Assembly: GCA_963971405.1 (NCBI GenBank)
Contig: OZ020489.1
Span: 25,260,290-25,324,289, forward strand
DNA from: Psococerastis gibbosa
Taxonomy: Eukaryota; Arthropoda; Insecta; Psocodea; Psocidae
Direction of reading: 5' to 3'
Length of the DNA: 64,000 nt
The notes under the pieces were generated by a model. It had not been told where the DNA came from. It was given only the letters and a program-made list of their open reading frames with translations, and made no database searches. The translations under genes and the position numbers were made by a program. Of this stretch, positions 22,198 to 33,531 are shown in pieces; the stretch's first letter is position 1; each line of letters begins with the position of its first letter.

Positions 22198-23450
22198 ATT
22201 TCAGTTATAGTAGGCTAATAGACTATGGTAAAATTGACCAATCTGGGTGATTTGTGTTGAGTCTATAATACTTCAAAAATCTAAAATTATAATTCTGGCT
22301 GGACCAGTCCGACCCTGCGCTATGTTCTCTCTGGTATATGGTGATAGCATCTTGTGTTGCATTGGTCCACGCTCCATCATTGATTTGCTTGGTTGCCTTG
22401 TTAACACCAGTCTCTCGACATTTACTGTAGGGCTACACCTGATGATGGCAAATTCAGGGAGCGAAACTTAATCCCTCTGTCTCCCCATGGGAGCGAAGCA
22501 TTAGTTGAAAAAGATTAGAAATACAGATAATTTGCACTGAAATTTACAATGAGGAACTCACTATATAGCAGACCCCAGAGCTGAATCTATCTGTTTAATT
22601 TTTCATTCATGTATTTTTCGGTTTTACTCTAAGTTTCCTAACTTTTTAAATAGGTAAGCAATTAGCAAGTTCTGAAGATTATCGGCTGAGATTACTCTTT
22701 GGGGGGAGGGAGATTTTTATTTTTTGAGTTTCTAATCATTCCGATGAAATCATGAAACCCAAAGCAACTTAGCCTATTAAGAGTTTTACAGCGGTAGACT
22801 GAAGCTGTAAAACTAATTCAATGTTATAGAGAACCTCTGTGGCATTAAAACCCATTGGGGGGCCCATATGCGTGTAAGGACTCTCTTTTGACTACTGCAC
22901 TGTTTCGGTTATTTTGGTCAGCAACACGACCGGAATGTTTTTCCCCTGTCGATGAAGTTGAGGTACTTTTATCTTTAGAAGATACTTTATGAAGGTACCC
23001 ATTTGGGTTCGGTCAACCCTTTTTCAATTGAACCTCAACCCTCCGTTTCTTTCATACTCCCTTTCTTTCCAAGAAACTGGACTATTCTGTACCGTAAAGT
23101 GTGCCTATATATGATTTACGCAGTTATGTATGGCAATAATTCCCATGGGACTCAAATAACGTGATCAGTATAAAAATGGCGGCAAGACACAAAGACATCA
23201 GCTACCGGTGTTTGAAGTCATGAAATTGAGGTGCCTGAGCGTCTCCGAAGACGGTTTATATGATATTTTTATGAATGAACCTCGACGGCGTTCGATTGAA
23301 TTCCTAAAAATCGGAAGCCAGTCAGACCCATTCATCAAAAGGAAGACGTTTTATCCATAACAATGAGTAGGGGACTATATTTGTATTGTCTCCTGATGTA
23401 CACGTGTGTATGGGCGTGCTTTCACCTGCAAATATTCTATTGGTCTCTTT
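22198..23450. other. unassigned sequence
   Basis: No supported gene, RNA or repeat copy. Confidence 0.3.
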
Positions 23451-23456
23451 TCATAA

Positions 23457-23851
23457 GGCGCGGTTTCCACCGAAAGGCTAGGGCTAAATACAAAAACGGT
23501 GACGTGGTAGCAGACATTCAAGACTTAGGCAGGGTTTCCACCAACCTCGCATTGCAGAATGCAAATGACATTGACGGAAATGTTTGTTTTTCTTTTTGTA
23601 GAAATCTATTAAAATGTTTGTAATTAACATATCCAATGACGCCATTTTTTAATTTTAGTTAGTTTGTTTGTGATTTTACTCTATGATCATTGATCAATTT
23701 TAACTATGGCATAGAATAAAACAAAAATTTCCTTCAATGTCATTTGCATTCTCCAATGCGATTTCGGTGGAAACCCCGCCTAAGTCTTGAATGTCTGCTA
23801 CCACGTCACCGTATTTGTATTTAGCCCTAGCCGGTCGGTGGAAACCCCGCC
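23457..23851. mobile_element. PIF/Harbinger-type foldback MITE (family C, copy 3)
   Basis: A 395-bp palindrome, ends GGCGCGGTTTCCACC and complement of GGCGGGGTTTCCACC, with an exact TAA duplication at 23454-23456 and 23852-23854. The arms carry GACGTGGTAGCAGACATTCA and the centre ATGATCATTGATCAATTTTA, here in the opposite central orientation to the copies at 2.1 and 4.5 kb. Confidence 0.85.
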
Positions 23852-24204
23852 TAATGGCTTGCTGAGTCGTCGACCCGACGGAATAGTTCAGGGGGTAGAG
23901 AACAGGACTATGAAACGGAAAATCGAAGTTCGCGGCATGAAACAAAAAGAAAAATTGTTCCGCCGGGACGCCAGGTTTGAAAGGCTTGTAGGTCTTCTTC
24001 TTCTTCAAGTTACAGCCGGCTGGCTGGTTGACAGCAACATGTGGCATCGATGCCTCCACTTCCCTCGATCCAAGTATGTATTAGTCACAATTTAAATATT
24101 GGCACCAATCCTATCATTCGTTGGCGAGGTTATTATATAGATAAAAAGTGGGTGTGTGTGCTTATGTATACGCGTGAGAAGTTATACTTCTTTGCCATCA
24201 TTAA

Positions 24205-25079
24205 AAAGAACCGGTCCGAGTTTACTCGAACATGCTTTCAAATTTATCAAAATTAGTAGGTAGAGAAAATGAGTAATTTCATGGAAAATAATTTTCCTAT
24301 GGTTAAATTTCCGATATCTCGGGGGGGGGGGGGGGTTGTCCACCTGACGTCCCACTGGAGGTGAGGTAAATTCTAGATAGGTCAGACCAACACATTACCA
24401 CACAGCAATACTGGCAGGGCACGCAATGCATTTAAGCGTGAATTTTCTATCATTTTTTCAAAAAACATTTTTTTTTACAAAACCAAATACTTTTCTGGGA
24501 AAGCAACCTGTCCGGTTTCGTTACTCAATTTAACACCTAAAACATGCCTGAAGGTAGAAATCATCGATAGAAAGGTTTCGGAGAAAAATTGTTTTTTAGT
24601 CATTTTTCATTAAAATTTAGTTATTTTTATTTTTTTACCCCCAGAAGCAACATATCAAGGGGCAAGCGACCCCACGCATTTCATTTTCTTAATATTAGTA
24701 ACGACTACAATTTATGTGAATTTAAAAGAAATCGTTGGAGCCGTTTTTGAGAAATAATTTTTTTAGACATTTTTTTGGAGTTTTTTTAGAATATAACCCC
24801 CCAAATAAAGTTAGCCCCAAATAAAAAAAATTGTTCCGAGGTATGATTTTTGTCAACCTACATGCCGAATTTCATCAAGATCGACCGAGTAGTTTGCCCG
24901 GAAATCGACGCACAGACAGACAGACAGACAGACAGACAGAACGACAGACAGACATTTCGTAAAAACCATTTTTTTGGGTTCCTGGGACCTCAAAACGTGT
25001 AAATCCGTTGAAATCTCGGAATCGAAAATTTCGACCGTCACAAAGCTTTCCTTATACTACGTAGAAATTGGAAAGCAAT
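24205..25079 (+). repeat. dispersed repeat family B, copy 2 (full length)
   Basis: About 875 bp. Starts AAGAACCGGTCCGAGTTTAC, then TCGAACATGCTTTC, a G run near 24320, CCACCTGACGTC, TAGGTCAGACCAACACATTA, the CAGA microsatellite at 24910-24955, and ends GAAATTGGAAAGCAAT. An inverted motif (TGCTTTC-AATTTAT near the start, complement of it at the end) lies close to both edges. There is no transposase or RT. Confidence 0.75.
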
Positions 25080-25080
25080 A

Positions 25081-25316
25081 AAAATAATACGTACGGATAG
25101 AACTAAAACACATTTGACGTTCAATTGTAATTTTTATCACAAACTTTTTATTAAATTTATTTCTTTATTTTGTAAATATTATATAACCAGGTTGGGTTTG
25201 GTATTAATAAATATTTAACAGTCATAATTTAATAATATTTAGTGTTAATAATTATATTAAATACAAATATTTTGATTTATATCAAGAAATAATGCGTACG
25301 GATAGAACTAAAACAC
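25081..25316. repeat. about 28-bp direct repeat bounding 180 bp of AT-rich DNA
   Basis: AATAATACGTACGGATAGAA followed by CTAAAACAC occurs at about 25083-25111 and, with one substitution, at about 25288-25316. It directly abuts the 3' end of family B copy 2. Too long for an ordinary target duplication; a segmental tandem duplication is plausible. Confidence 0.6.
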
Positions 25317-25544
25317 GGGCACACATTGGCAGCTTCATTCTGTAAACTTTGTCTGTGAACTTTTTCTGCGAACTTTTCTGTGAACTGCGCGCGCATCCTC
25401 AAAATTCACTCTCGATCGTAAAGAAGTATAACTTCAAAAAACTTACATATAATCAACAATACAATCCTTATCCAACCTTATCCATTAAAATCCACAACTT
25501 AATAATATACAATAGGCACTTATGAATGTGATGGGATTGTCAGC

Positions 25545-26170
25545 ATGGACTATGGAGGGAGGTTGGTCGCTAGAAATTCATTGACAGAGTAGGGGCAACA
25601 ACTCACTAGGAGACCCTTTACCTTGCTCTTGAAAACGTTAGGACTAATATCATCTCTTTTTAGACCCTGTGGGAGCTTGTTGAAAAGCCTAGAACCATGT
25701 TGGGATGGTCCCTTTAGTACTTTGGTGAGCCTAACGGGTCCCAAGTGAATGTCACCCCTTCTCCGTGTGCTGTAATAATGGTGAACCTCATAATTTTTAA
25801 ACCCCAGTCCCTCCCTTCTGACATAAATTAGCAGGTCTAATATATAAAGGGCAGGGACAGTGAGTATCCCAAACGGGGGAAATGTGACCGGCATGACACA
25901 CGCTGGTCCGATACTCCTGCCAGAAGTCGCACAGCTATTTTCCTGCAGGCGGAAAGCCCTAGTGCAGTTTGAAGAATTACCCCATAGGGCTACGCCATAT
26001 GACAGGTGAGATTGCATGAGGCTGTAGTATATTACCTCAAGAATGTCGTTACCAGCGACAAAGGATATGTTTCTCATAAGGAACATCGTAGATGAGAGTT
26101 TCCTACATAGTTTGTCGATATGACTTCGCCAATTGAGGTTGGAATCAAAGGTATTGCCTATAGGGATCGA
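25545..26170 (-). pseudogene. jockey/CR1-like LINE reverse-transcriptase C-terminus, 5' truncated
   Basis: On the minus strand it reads from about 26170: TFDSNLNWRSHIDKLCRKLS, then MRNISFVAGNDILEVIYYSL, MQSHLSYGVALWGNS, FGILTVPALYILDLLIYVRR, YYSTRRRGDIHLGPVRLTKV, LFNKLPQGLK and CPYSVNEFL. This is the thumb and C-terminal region of jockey/CR1-like RTs. Between about 25868 and 25943 the conserved reading (KIAVRLLAGVSDQRVSCRSH) is in another frame, so two compensating indels have occurred. Fingers, palm catalytic motif and endonuclease are absent: a typical dead 5'-truncated insertion. Confidence 0.8.
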
Positions 26171-26205
26171 ACAGTCTAACTAAAACACCAAGTCTTTCTA
26201 CCATA

Positions 26206-26375
26206 TGTAATCAACTACTACTGCACCACTGCTCTACATACTCCATCACTTGCTGTAGATACTCTTTTCTCGGGCGCCCAGGTCGGTTGACGCCTTCTAA
26301 GGTTCCCTCTATGATGCAGCTTATGAAGTTCTCGTTTCGAAGCAAATATCCAATCCATTGAGCTCTTCTTGTACT
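26206..26375 (-). pseudogene. second LINE C-terminal fragment, related to the 42-kb LINE
   Basis: The minus strand reads AQWIGYLLRNENFISCIIEG, then TLEGVNRPGRPRKEYLQQVM and EYVEQWC before a stop. The order W-GHLLR-EN, II-EG, GRP-KE is the same as in the end of the LINE at 41.9 kb (KWMGHLLRHENLVHTIIEGT). It is a distinct, diverged fragment lying just upstream (on that strand) of the jockey-like fragment. Confidence 0.65.
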
Positions 26376-26542
26376 TGTAGGTACCTTTAACTAGACCGGT
26401 GGTGGAAAAACATCCCCAATAGAGCAATGCTCGAGAGAGAGGATCCTTTAACAGACCTCAGGCCTAGGTCCCCATTCGTAGGGTTGTCGTCCCACACTGC
26501 CTCGGTGTTGTTTTCTTCTGCTGAGTAGGGTCTGAATATTAT

Positions 26543-26790
26543 AATTTTGACTCGTATCTGTACAATGATTAAGTCTCGCTTTCGCCTGTGCCATTGCGTC
26601 AAGGGTAAGCTTGTCTCAGCTTGTCCATTATCACTTTCGGTTGACATTGAGAACGTGCAACAGTTTTCCAATGACCAAAAATTCATACAGAAACAATACA
26701 AATAATGTCCGAAATTCATGGGGTCATTGGCATCATTAGACAAGGGACCTATAAGTAAGCCTGGCTCCATAAAAAGTCCTTAAAAAAGAA
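26543..26790 (+). repeat. retroposon family A, copy 3
   Basis: TGACTCGTATCTGTACAATG, GCTTGTCTCAGCTTGTCCAT, GGTTGACATTGAGAACGTGC, AATGACCAAAAATTCATACA, AATAATGTCCGAAATTCATG, GGGTCATTGGCATCATTAGA, ending GGCTCCATAAAAAGTCCTTA with an A-rich tail. Confidence 0.75.
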
Positions 26791-27617
26791 ATAAACAACA
26801 ATAACATAGGGTCTGCATATCTACATATACGTGTATGTATATACACATCTACTACAAATTTTCTATCGAACTCAAAATGAGTCAAATTAAATGCATAGCA
26901 TTTATCTGCAATTATAAGTCAGTTTCAAATGGTTTATGATAACCACAGAAATTTATAGGATACAATAGAAAGAATCTATTTTTTTCTTCTTTGGGGTACG
27001 GTACGTATGCAAGTAAGCACAATATTGCGCCCCCTACAGTTACAAAGTATTTAGAACAACTACTTCACATAATACTAGTATAATAGGAAAGCAAAAATGT
27101 GAATATTAAGACAATGCAATACACCAAAGAAAATGCGTAAGAAGTCTAATTTTTAAACTTTAGACCACACATGATCGTAGCACTTTATTTCTCATTGTCT
27201 AATTGGCTCGCTCTGAAATGAATACCAAATGAAAAAATAAAATAAAAGGACAAGAAAAACGAAGAAAAACAAGGAGCGAGCAGGGAATACATTTCTTAAG
27301 CAAATTGACACTTTTCTTTACATTATTCAAATGATGTGAGTTGCCTTGTCCCTACAGAAATCTTACGTTTATCTTATGCCCCTACAATACGATCCAATTC
27401 TAGGAAGTATTATATAATCTTTTTGTGCCCGTCCTGTATTTCTTCCAATTATAATGAACCCTTCGCAGTTCGCAGCGTCTTTGCCATTTTCTTAATTTGC
27501 TAGAAATCTGTGATCGATTCGTTGGAAAAATGTGTATAATTAATTTCCTGACCTGTATTGCCTTGTCTAGCTCGACAATCGAGAATGTCAAACTGAAGGA
27601 TCTCTGCCAGAGTTTGG
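26791..27617. other. unassigned AT-rich sequence
   Basis: No supported gene or repeat copy. Confidence 0.3.
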
Positions 27618-27625
27618 AGATAAGG

Positions 27626-27824
27626 TGACTAGTGCCGGATTAACCCTTGTGGGGCCGTGGGTGCAAACGTTCAATTTCCCGCCAATTTCAAAACTTTGTT
27701 TGGAAATTATCTTCAACTTTTTATTTTTTTAGTTTCTTTCATTTATTTGTTGGGGGCCGGAATTTTAGCCATTTTTGGGGGCCGTGGGCCTGTGCCCCAA
27801 GTGCCAATGGGTTAATCCAGCACT
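27626..27824. mobile_element. hAT-type MITE, AGTGCCGGATTAACCC family
   Basis: Inverted ends CTAGTGCCGGATTAACCC and GGGTTAATCCAGCACT. An exact 8-bp repeat, AGATAAGG, flanks it at 27618-27625 and 27825-27832, although five bases (TGACT) separate the left repeat from the core inverted end. The interior has two GGGGGCCG blocks and an AT-rich centre. Confidence 0.6.
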
Positions 27825-27832
27825 AGATAAGG

Positions 27833-29755
27833 AGTCTCATTAAAACCATTTCGGAAGAAGATGAGTATGAGTTTTACTTAATTTGAAGCGTGGGAATAAA
27901 AACCGGGTTAACCGCGAAAAATGCGAAATCAGTTTTTTCACTCAAATAAGATCCACGTGACATGGCCAATGTCCTGGAAACGGCGCCAAGCGACAGTGGC
28001 AAAATTGTAGTTGCAGTTGGTAGATAGATGGGAAATGTGTCATATGATGTCATGACATTATAGCATAAAAAATCGAGATAACTCAAAATAATGATTTTGG
28101 CGGTTAACCCAGTTTTTGTTTCCACGCTTCATTTTATGTCACCTGTTGAGAGCGTCTTCTATGTTTGGGGCGAGAGTTCTCAGGTCGAGTTCATTTTTCA
28201 GAGAGGTGTCGTGCTCGTGCCACCCATCAAAATAAGGTAGTATTTTTTGGCACTAATTTATCATTACAGTCAATTTTCTTTTCCAAGTCTTGTTTATTCA
28301 GTAATTAGCAATAAAATCCTTATAGAATCAAAAGATTGGGAAGAGTCGGTGTTGATCGCATTTGACAGCGAGTTGCTGAATGGCGAAATGGAACTAGAAG
28401 GGTGTACTGAAAATAGAATGTAGCGTTGGATGCAGCTTTTTGGAAATTTGTAGTACTTATTCACAAGGCCGTAGCTATAGATTTGTGACGGGGGGGGGGG
28501 GGTAGGTATGGGATAAGCATAAGCTGGCCTAAAGCCCGAGCCTACCATTCTACCATATAGTAGTGTATACTGAGTTCAGAAAGAAAAACTGAATTTTGGT
28601 AAATACAAGAAGTAGAAATGAGTTATAGAAAGAACAGAACAAATTGATGTTTTATTAATTTAAAAACGACATTTTGAAGGGACTGGCAAAGAATGATAGC
28701 ATACGAAAATACTTTGTCGATGCTGGAATAGCTTATACATAGTATATATAAACACTAAACGATCATTTAAGATTGTAGCATTTTCGCTATAAGCTTATAA
28801 CTGTACTGTATTATGTATTGATGTATTTGAAGATTCTTAATTACTTAAATAATGTACCTTCATTACCTTCATAAGTAAAGGTCATTACCCCTATCACAAG
28901 TAGCATCTACTATTGCAATACACAGTGCTACACACAGCAAGATCTACTGGAGATGATACCATTGGAACGCCAACAACGCTGAAGAAAAAAAAGCATTTAA
29001 AAAACGTTTATTTTTTGCTGTTTCTAATTGCGCCCGAAGAGACTCCAAGGCACCTTCTATACACCGTCACGTCTCAAATTATAGAGAAAACTCAATAAAT
29101 TCGAAGCTTGAGACAAAAAACAGTTTATAGTGCTTGCCCTCCAGGTCTTGGATGGATATAGAGCCATAGTTAGCATTTGTCCGGGCGTTATGAGCAGGTT
29201 AGATACCTGAATGTGCCTACTAGTACGTACAAGTACCGATCTTCATCTTTAGCCCGTTACCGCACTTATCGTTTAGACTACAAATTTGAATATCGTTATT
29301 TATTTTTTCCAGGGCACATCAACAAGATTAATCACGATTTAAGAAACGTATACGTGACGTCTGTTAGGTACAGGATGAATAGGATACTTAGTATTTTATT
29401 TCATTCCGCGTACCGATTTTATTAATACTTTTTGTTTGAGAGTCAAATCTGCTCATTACATAGTTCTCGATACATGTATTTTTGATCCAGAGACACACTT
29501 TAAAAGTTATTTGGTAGGCAGACTACTAAGAAGCTAAACTGGGTTCAACCTTATTATTGAAGCTTCACTGTTATGGATATACGTATTAAATAGGATTATC
29601 GACTTATCATTAAAATAATTAATAGAAGGAATACACCAACAGTTCACAACGCCAAGCAACAACAGTAGAACTCCAATTATCTAAACGGAAATTATTGCCG
29701 CTTTCAGGGAATCATTGCTACGACCTTGATTGACGAAGACGTACAGTATTTTTAT
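27833..29755. other. unassigned sequence with a truncated MITE end
   Basis: At about 28466-28503, CAAGGCCGTAGC followed by a G run is a left end of the CAAGGCCGTAGCC hAT MITE without its partner. Otherwise no gene or repeat is supported. Confidence 0.35.
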
Positions 29756-29762
29756 ATATTCG

Positions 29763-30026
29763 TTGCTTTCCTATTTAAACGTAATATAAGGAAAGCTTTG
29801 TGATGGTCAAAATTTTCGACCCCCCCCCCCCGATATTTTAACGGATTTACACGTTTTGAGGTCCCAGGAACCAAAAAAAGTGGTCTTTACGAAATACCTG
29901 TCGCTCTGTCTGTCTGTTCGATTTCCGGGCTAACTACTCGGTCGATTTTAATGAAATTTGGCATATAGGTTCCCAAAAATCATACCTTGGAAAGCAAGTT
30001 CGAGTAAACTTGGACCGGTTCTTTTT
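29763..30026 (-). repeat. dispersed repeat family B, copy 3, internally deleted
   Basis: Inverse orientation. It keeps the 3' end (TTGCTTTCCTATTTAAACGT as read on +), the CTGTCTGT tract and ACTCGGTCGATTTTAATGAA, then jumps directly to the family's 5' edge, complement of AAGAACCGGTCC...CTTGCTTTCC, at 29992-30026. Both edges are present with about 600 bp missing, which defines the ends of the family. Confidence 0.7.
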
Positions 30027-30035
30027 CTTTTTATT

Positions 30036-30676
30036 CGGTCATCGGTGCTTCCTTTCAGCGAAAGGATCCTCTAGCGTCAAACTAACAGGTCTATTGCTGC
30101 ATCACCACCATGATATTAATGACTTAATATGAAAGTAATAAATAAGATTAGTCTATATACAAAAATACCCTAATGTAGAAGACTTTAGGCTTATTGTTGG
30201 CTGTTAAACAACCACAATAAGAAATACTCGCAACATAAAACATTAAAATGCCATGAGCCCAAAAACTAAACGATGCCCCCTCTGGTGATATAACTGGTTG
30301 CGCGTTTGCTCAGATGGGGACACGGATTTTGGAAACTGTAACATAAATATTTTGATTAGGTCATCTGTCTTACCCGGGTGTCGTACTCCTTTAAATTCCG
30401 AGAGTCTGAGTCACCTGACAAGCTAACAACAAATAAGATTAAAATAGGCGAAACATTAAAAGCCTACCTTGCTCATATTCCCTTTTGTTTTTGAATACCT
30501 TAACTCGTCATTAATAGATTTTTTGTGGAGTTTATCGGCTGGTTTCGCAGGTACGTTGTCTTTTATTCGTGCCTGGAATGTGATTAGAACATGACTTTAT
30601 ATGGTCGTGTGGGTGTAAATTATGAAACATTCATGTTGAAAGCTTTGGTTTGAGGACACTGAATATGTATAAGGTG
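30036..30676. other. unassigned sequence
   Basis: No supported gene or repeat copy. Confidence 0.3.
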
Positions 30677-30679
30677 TTA

Positions 30680-30843
30680 GGCGGGTATTCCACATACGTC
30701 AATCGTCAATGAAAAATTGAAAAATGACGTAACAATGACGTAAATTGACGTGGTAGCAGAATTTTCAGTATGTCTTCAATGTCTGCTAAAACGTCATTTT
30801 TCAATTTTTCATTGACGATTGACGTATATGTGGAATACCCGCC
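30680..30843. mobile_element. PIF/Harbinger-type foldback MITE (short subfamily C')
   Basis: A compact 164-bp palindrome, ends GGCGGGTATTCCACATACGT and complement of GGCGGGTATTCCACATATAC, with an exact TTA duplication at 30677-30679 and 30844-30846. The centre keeps GACGTGGTAGCAGA and TCTTCAATGTCTGCT, tying it to the longer family C elements. Confidence 0.85.
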
Positions 30844-30989
30844 TTAGCATACCCAGTCATATCCACAAAACGTTTGTGTAGACCAGTAAACCTATACAGC
30901 CCTACACATACTTCAAAATCAATGTTCATTTATTATTATTAAACTAAAAGAATTGAACAAAATAGGGAAAATAAAAAAATATTTAAAAA

Positions 30990-31345
30990 ATACTTAATTT
31001 CAAATGCAGACTATTAGCCATTTTATTATACATATAATTTTACATAGGCTATATATTTTTATATTATATATATATTTTTTATTATATATGTAACAATACC
31101 ATCCTTCAGAGTTCAGAAGGATCTCACTCATTGTAGAAGGCTAGAGTGAGTACTCTATAATGGTTTATTATTATTAATTATTATTAATTATATTTTATAT
31201 CTTGAAGTGCCACTGCACTAAGATCGCTCGATAAGCGGAAGCTTGAGCTTTATAATGTTGATTAATACCAAATTGTTTTTTCTCAATACATGCACCTTGT
31301 CCGGGGTTACTGGTCAAGGATAAAAGTGAAAAAAAAGTGAATATT
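30990..31345. repeat. duplicated segment D1, first copy
   Basis: Shares ATACTTAATTTCAAATGCAG, TTCAGAAGGATCTCACTCAT, GGCTAGAGTGAGTACTCTAT, CCACTGCACTAAGATCGCTC and CCTTGTCCGGGGTTACTGGT with 31549-31830. Compared with the second copy it carries an extra AT-rich insert near 31040-31100. Confidence 0.75.
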
Positions 31346-31351
31346 ATTATT

Positions 31352-31545
31352 ATTTTTTTTTTGCTAACACAGACGTGAAATAGGAAACATGCTGCATCAT
31401 CTACAGCGTTTACTGTGCGACCCCCCGACAAGTTGATTAACTTGGGGGCCCACAGGTTATTTGTATTATAAGGGTATAATTGTTAATTTATAAATATATT
31501 CCTTCGGCGCAGGGGAGTACCGGCCGAAGAAGAAGAAGAAGAAAA
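31352..31545 (+). repeat. repeat D2, copy 1, GAA-tailed
   Basis: Begins after a T run with TTTGCTAACACAGACGTGAA and continues GCATCATCTACAGCGTTTAC, CGACAAGTTGATTAACTTGG and TTCCTTCGGCGCAGGGGAGT to a GAAGAAGAAG tail. A second copy at 62159-62324 lacks the tail. The tail type resembles that of the short element at 48.6 kb, suggesting a retroposed 3' end. Confidence 0.65.
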
Positions 31546-31548
31546 GAA

Positions 31549-31830
31549 ATACTTAATTTCAAATGCAGACTATTAGCCATTTTATTATACATATAATTGA
31601 TGAAGTTCAGAAGGATCTCACTCATTGTAGAAGGCTAGAGTGAGTACTCTATAATGGTTTATTATTATTAATTATATTTTAAATCTTGAAGTGCCACTGC
31701 ACTAAGATCGCTCGATAAGCGGAAGCTTGAATGTTGATAAATACCAAATTGTTTTTTCTCAATATATGCACCTTGTCCGGGGTTACTGGTCAAGGGAAAA
31801 AGTGAAGTGAAGTGAAAAGTGATTTCAATA
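31549..31830. repeat. duplicated segment D1, second copy
   Basis: Direct-orientation copy of 30990-31345, ending in a GTGAA-type short repeat. With D2 between them the order is D1-D2-D1, which could reflect a tandem duplication followed by insertion of D2. Confidence 0.7.
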
Positions 31831-31845
31831 ATTATGAGCCTTGCT

Positions 31846-32412
31846 TTTCAGGGCTTCCGCACTCATGTCGTTGTCACCTCTTCACTCTCCGCAGATTGTT
31901 CCGAAAGAGTTTTATTTGAAACATAACATACCATTGTAGTATACAAACACAATCTACAATATTATCTCTTATTTTTATTATCTCTTCAGAATTAAAATAA
32001 TTTTAAAAAAAAGGCCAATATACTGCATAGAATTACATATATAAAAATAATAAAAATTATTCCACAATTATTCCATAATTTATTATTACACAGTATACGC
32101 TAGTGATATATATTATAGGAGTATTTAACAAGAATGGGAAAAGTTATCCCAATAAGTTAGTCTAACTGCTGTCTGAGACTATTCACAACTATACAAATAC
32201 AATACAAAATTTTATTTATTTCCTTCAAAACAATACATTTTTACATTATTACATTTTTCCATGGTAAGGGCTCAAAGGGATAAACCCGCGCTGAACCCTT
32301 GATTTATTGAAACTTAAAAAATATAAATTATTGAATTAAGAATAAAATGCGTCAGTAAAATAAATTACAATAGTAGGCCACATGAAGAGTAAACCACGAA
32401 ATACTCTATTTC
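31846..32412. other. unassigned AT-rich sequence
   Basis: Very AT-rich. AATTTTATTTATTTCCTTC near 32210-32230 resembles a reversed LINE/SINE 3' end with a polyadenylation signal, but no body is recognisable. Confidence 0.3.
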
Positions 32413-32594
32413 ATATTTAACAAAGGATTAGTTGGACTTACATTGCCTGTTGTGTTAATAGTCAATAGAGGGGGCCCCCTTGCTGCCTTGCGGCCCTGGC
32501 TCCACCCCAATTGCTTGATGACTAATAGGCCCATGCCTCTAATGACTATTAACACATCAGGCAATGTAAGTCCAACTAACCCTTTGCTAAATAT
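32413..32594. repeat. inverted repeat, 58-bp arms
   Basis: Arms 32413-32470 and 32537-32594 match at 54 of 58 positions (AGTTGGACTTACATTGCCTG is the conserved core). The 66-bp spacer is GC-rich (GGGGGCCCCC, GCGGCCCTGGCTCC), unlike the AT-rich arms. No target duplication is clear; probably a foldback element. Confidence 0.8.
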
Positions 32595-32862
32595 TATTAC
32601 ACCATTGCCATTAACCTTTACCATACCAATAGATTACTCTCAATTTCATTTTCATGCTGTTTGGTTTGATGCGGCTTTTTATTCAATGTTAGCGTATTAT
32701 CTATATTTATATTTTTTTAATTCTCTGGCACCTGTCCCTCATACTGCATAGCATATTGCACAATAAATTGACCCACGCAGTATAAATTGGCTTACAGTTA
32801 ATTGCTTCTAGCAGTAATTAAACGAAACCTGATGGATGCATTTTTCCTAACCTCTCCATACC

Positions 32863-33210
32863 ATAAATAACAAAAACTTAGAGTTTTAGAAAAACTTGTT
32901 ATAACAACCCGAATTAGTAAAACCCAAATAATCGTTAAGAAATTAACTTTGTCTAAGAAACCCACTTGTGTTAATATAAAACCCTGAGCGCTTTCGGCAA
33001 GAACTGCCATCTACAGAGGGAAACCCACTAGCACAGTTACACCTTATCTGCGATTTGAGACTTGCTCAACTCGAGGAGAAGATGCAAAGGGTTTTATATT
33101 AACACAAGTGGGTTTCTTAGACAAAGTTAATTTCTTAACGATTATTTGGGTTTTACTAATTCGGGTTGTTATAACAAGTTTTTCTAAAACTCTAAGTTTT
33201 TGTTATTTAT
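32863..33210. repeat. exact 123-bp inverted repeat with 102-bp spacer
   Basis: Arm 32863-32985 and arm 33088-33210 are exact reverse complements by eye. The spacer (GAGCGCTTTCGGCAAGAACT..., ending ...GAAGATGCAA) is not palindromic. The arms contain a hydrophobic open frame (DKVNFLTIIWVLLIRVVITS) on both outward readings, but no start or domain supports a gene. Exact identity implies very recent origin, gene conversion, or an assembly foldback artefact. Confidence 0.9.
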
Positions 33211-33530
33211 TGTTTATTAAAATGAAATACCACGAAGTCACGAGTAATCTAATTATTTATGCTCTCCATACCTACTGTTTATGGCTGTTTTATTTTCGTA
33301 ATTTATTTTACTACTAAAACATTAATTATTTAAGACTAGATTGCATTTAAGAGAAGCGCGTGCAGGCATTATAATTTTATGATGAAACACACAATGTGGA
33401 AGGCAACATATGCAGGGTGCACATTTTTAATGCTTCATCGAGTTTTCAGGGAAATTAAACAGCATGCAATAAATTTATTTATCGCATATATAACATAATA
33501 ATTGAAAATATCGTGACAGTACTGTACACA
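33211..33530. other. unassigned AT-rich sequence
   Basis: No supported feature. Confidence 0.3.
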
Positions 33531-33531
33531 A

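Noticed and set aside
28464..28510. A complete hAT MITE
   Set aside because: Only the left terminus and G run are present; no inverted right end or target duplication could be found nearby.
30990..31830. An LTR retrotransposon with D1 as LTRs
   Set aside because: No TG...CA ends, primer-binding site, polypurine tract, target duplication or gag/pol sequence; the internal part is only about 200 bp.
32443..33317. Open frames with hydrophobic segments around 32.4-33.3 kb
   Set aside because: They come from the two inverted repeats; the same peptide appears on both strands because the arms are identical.
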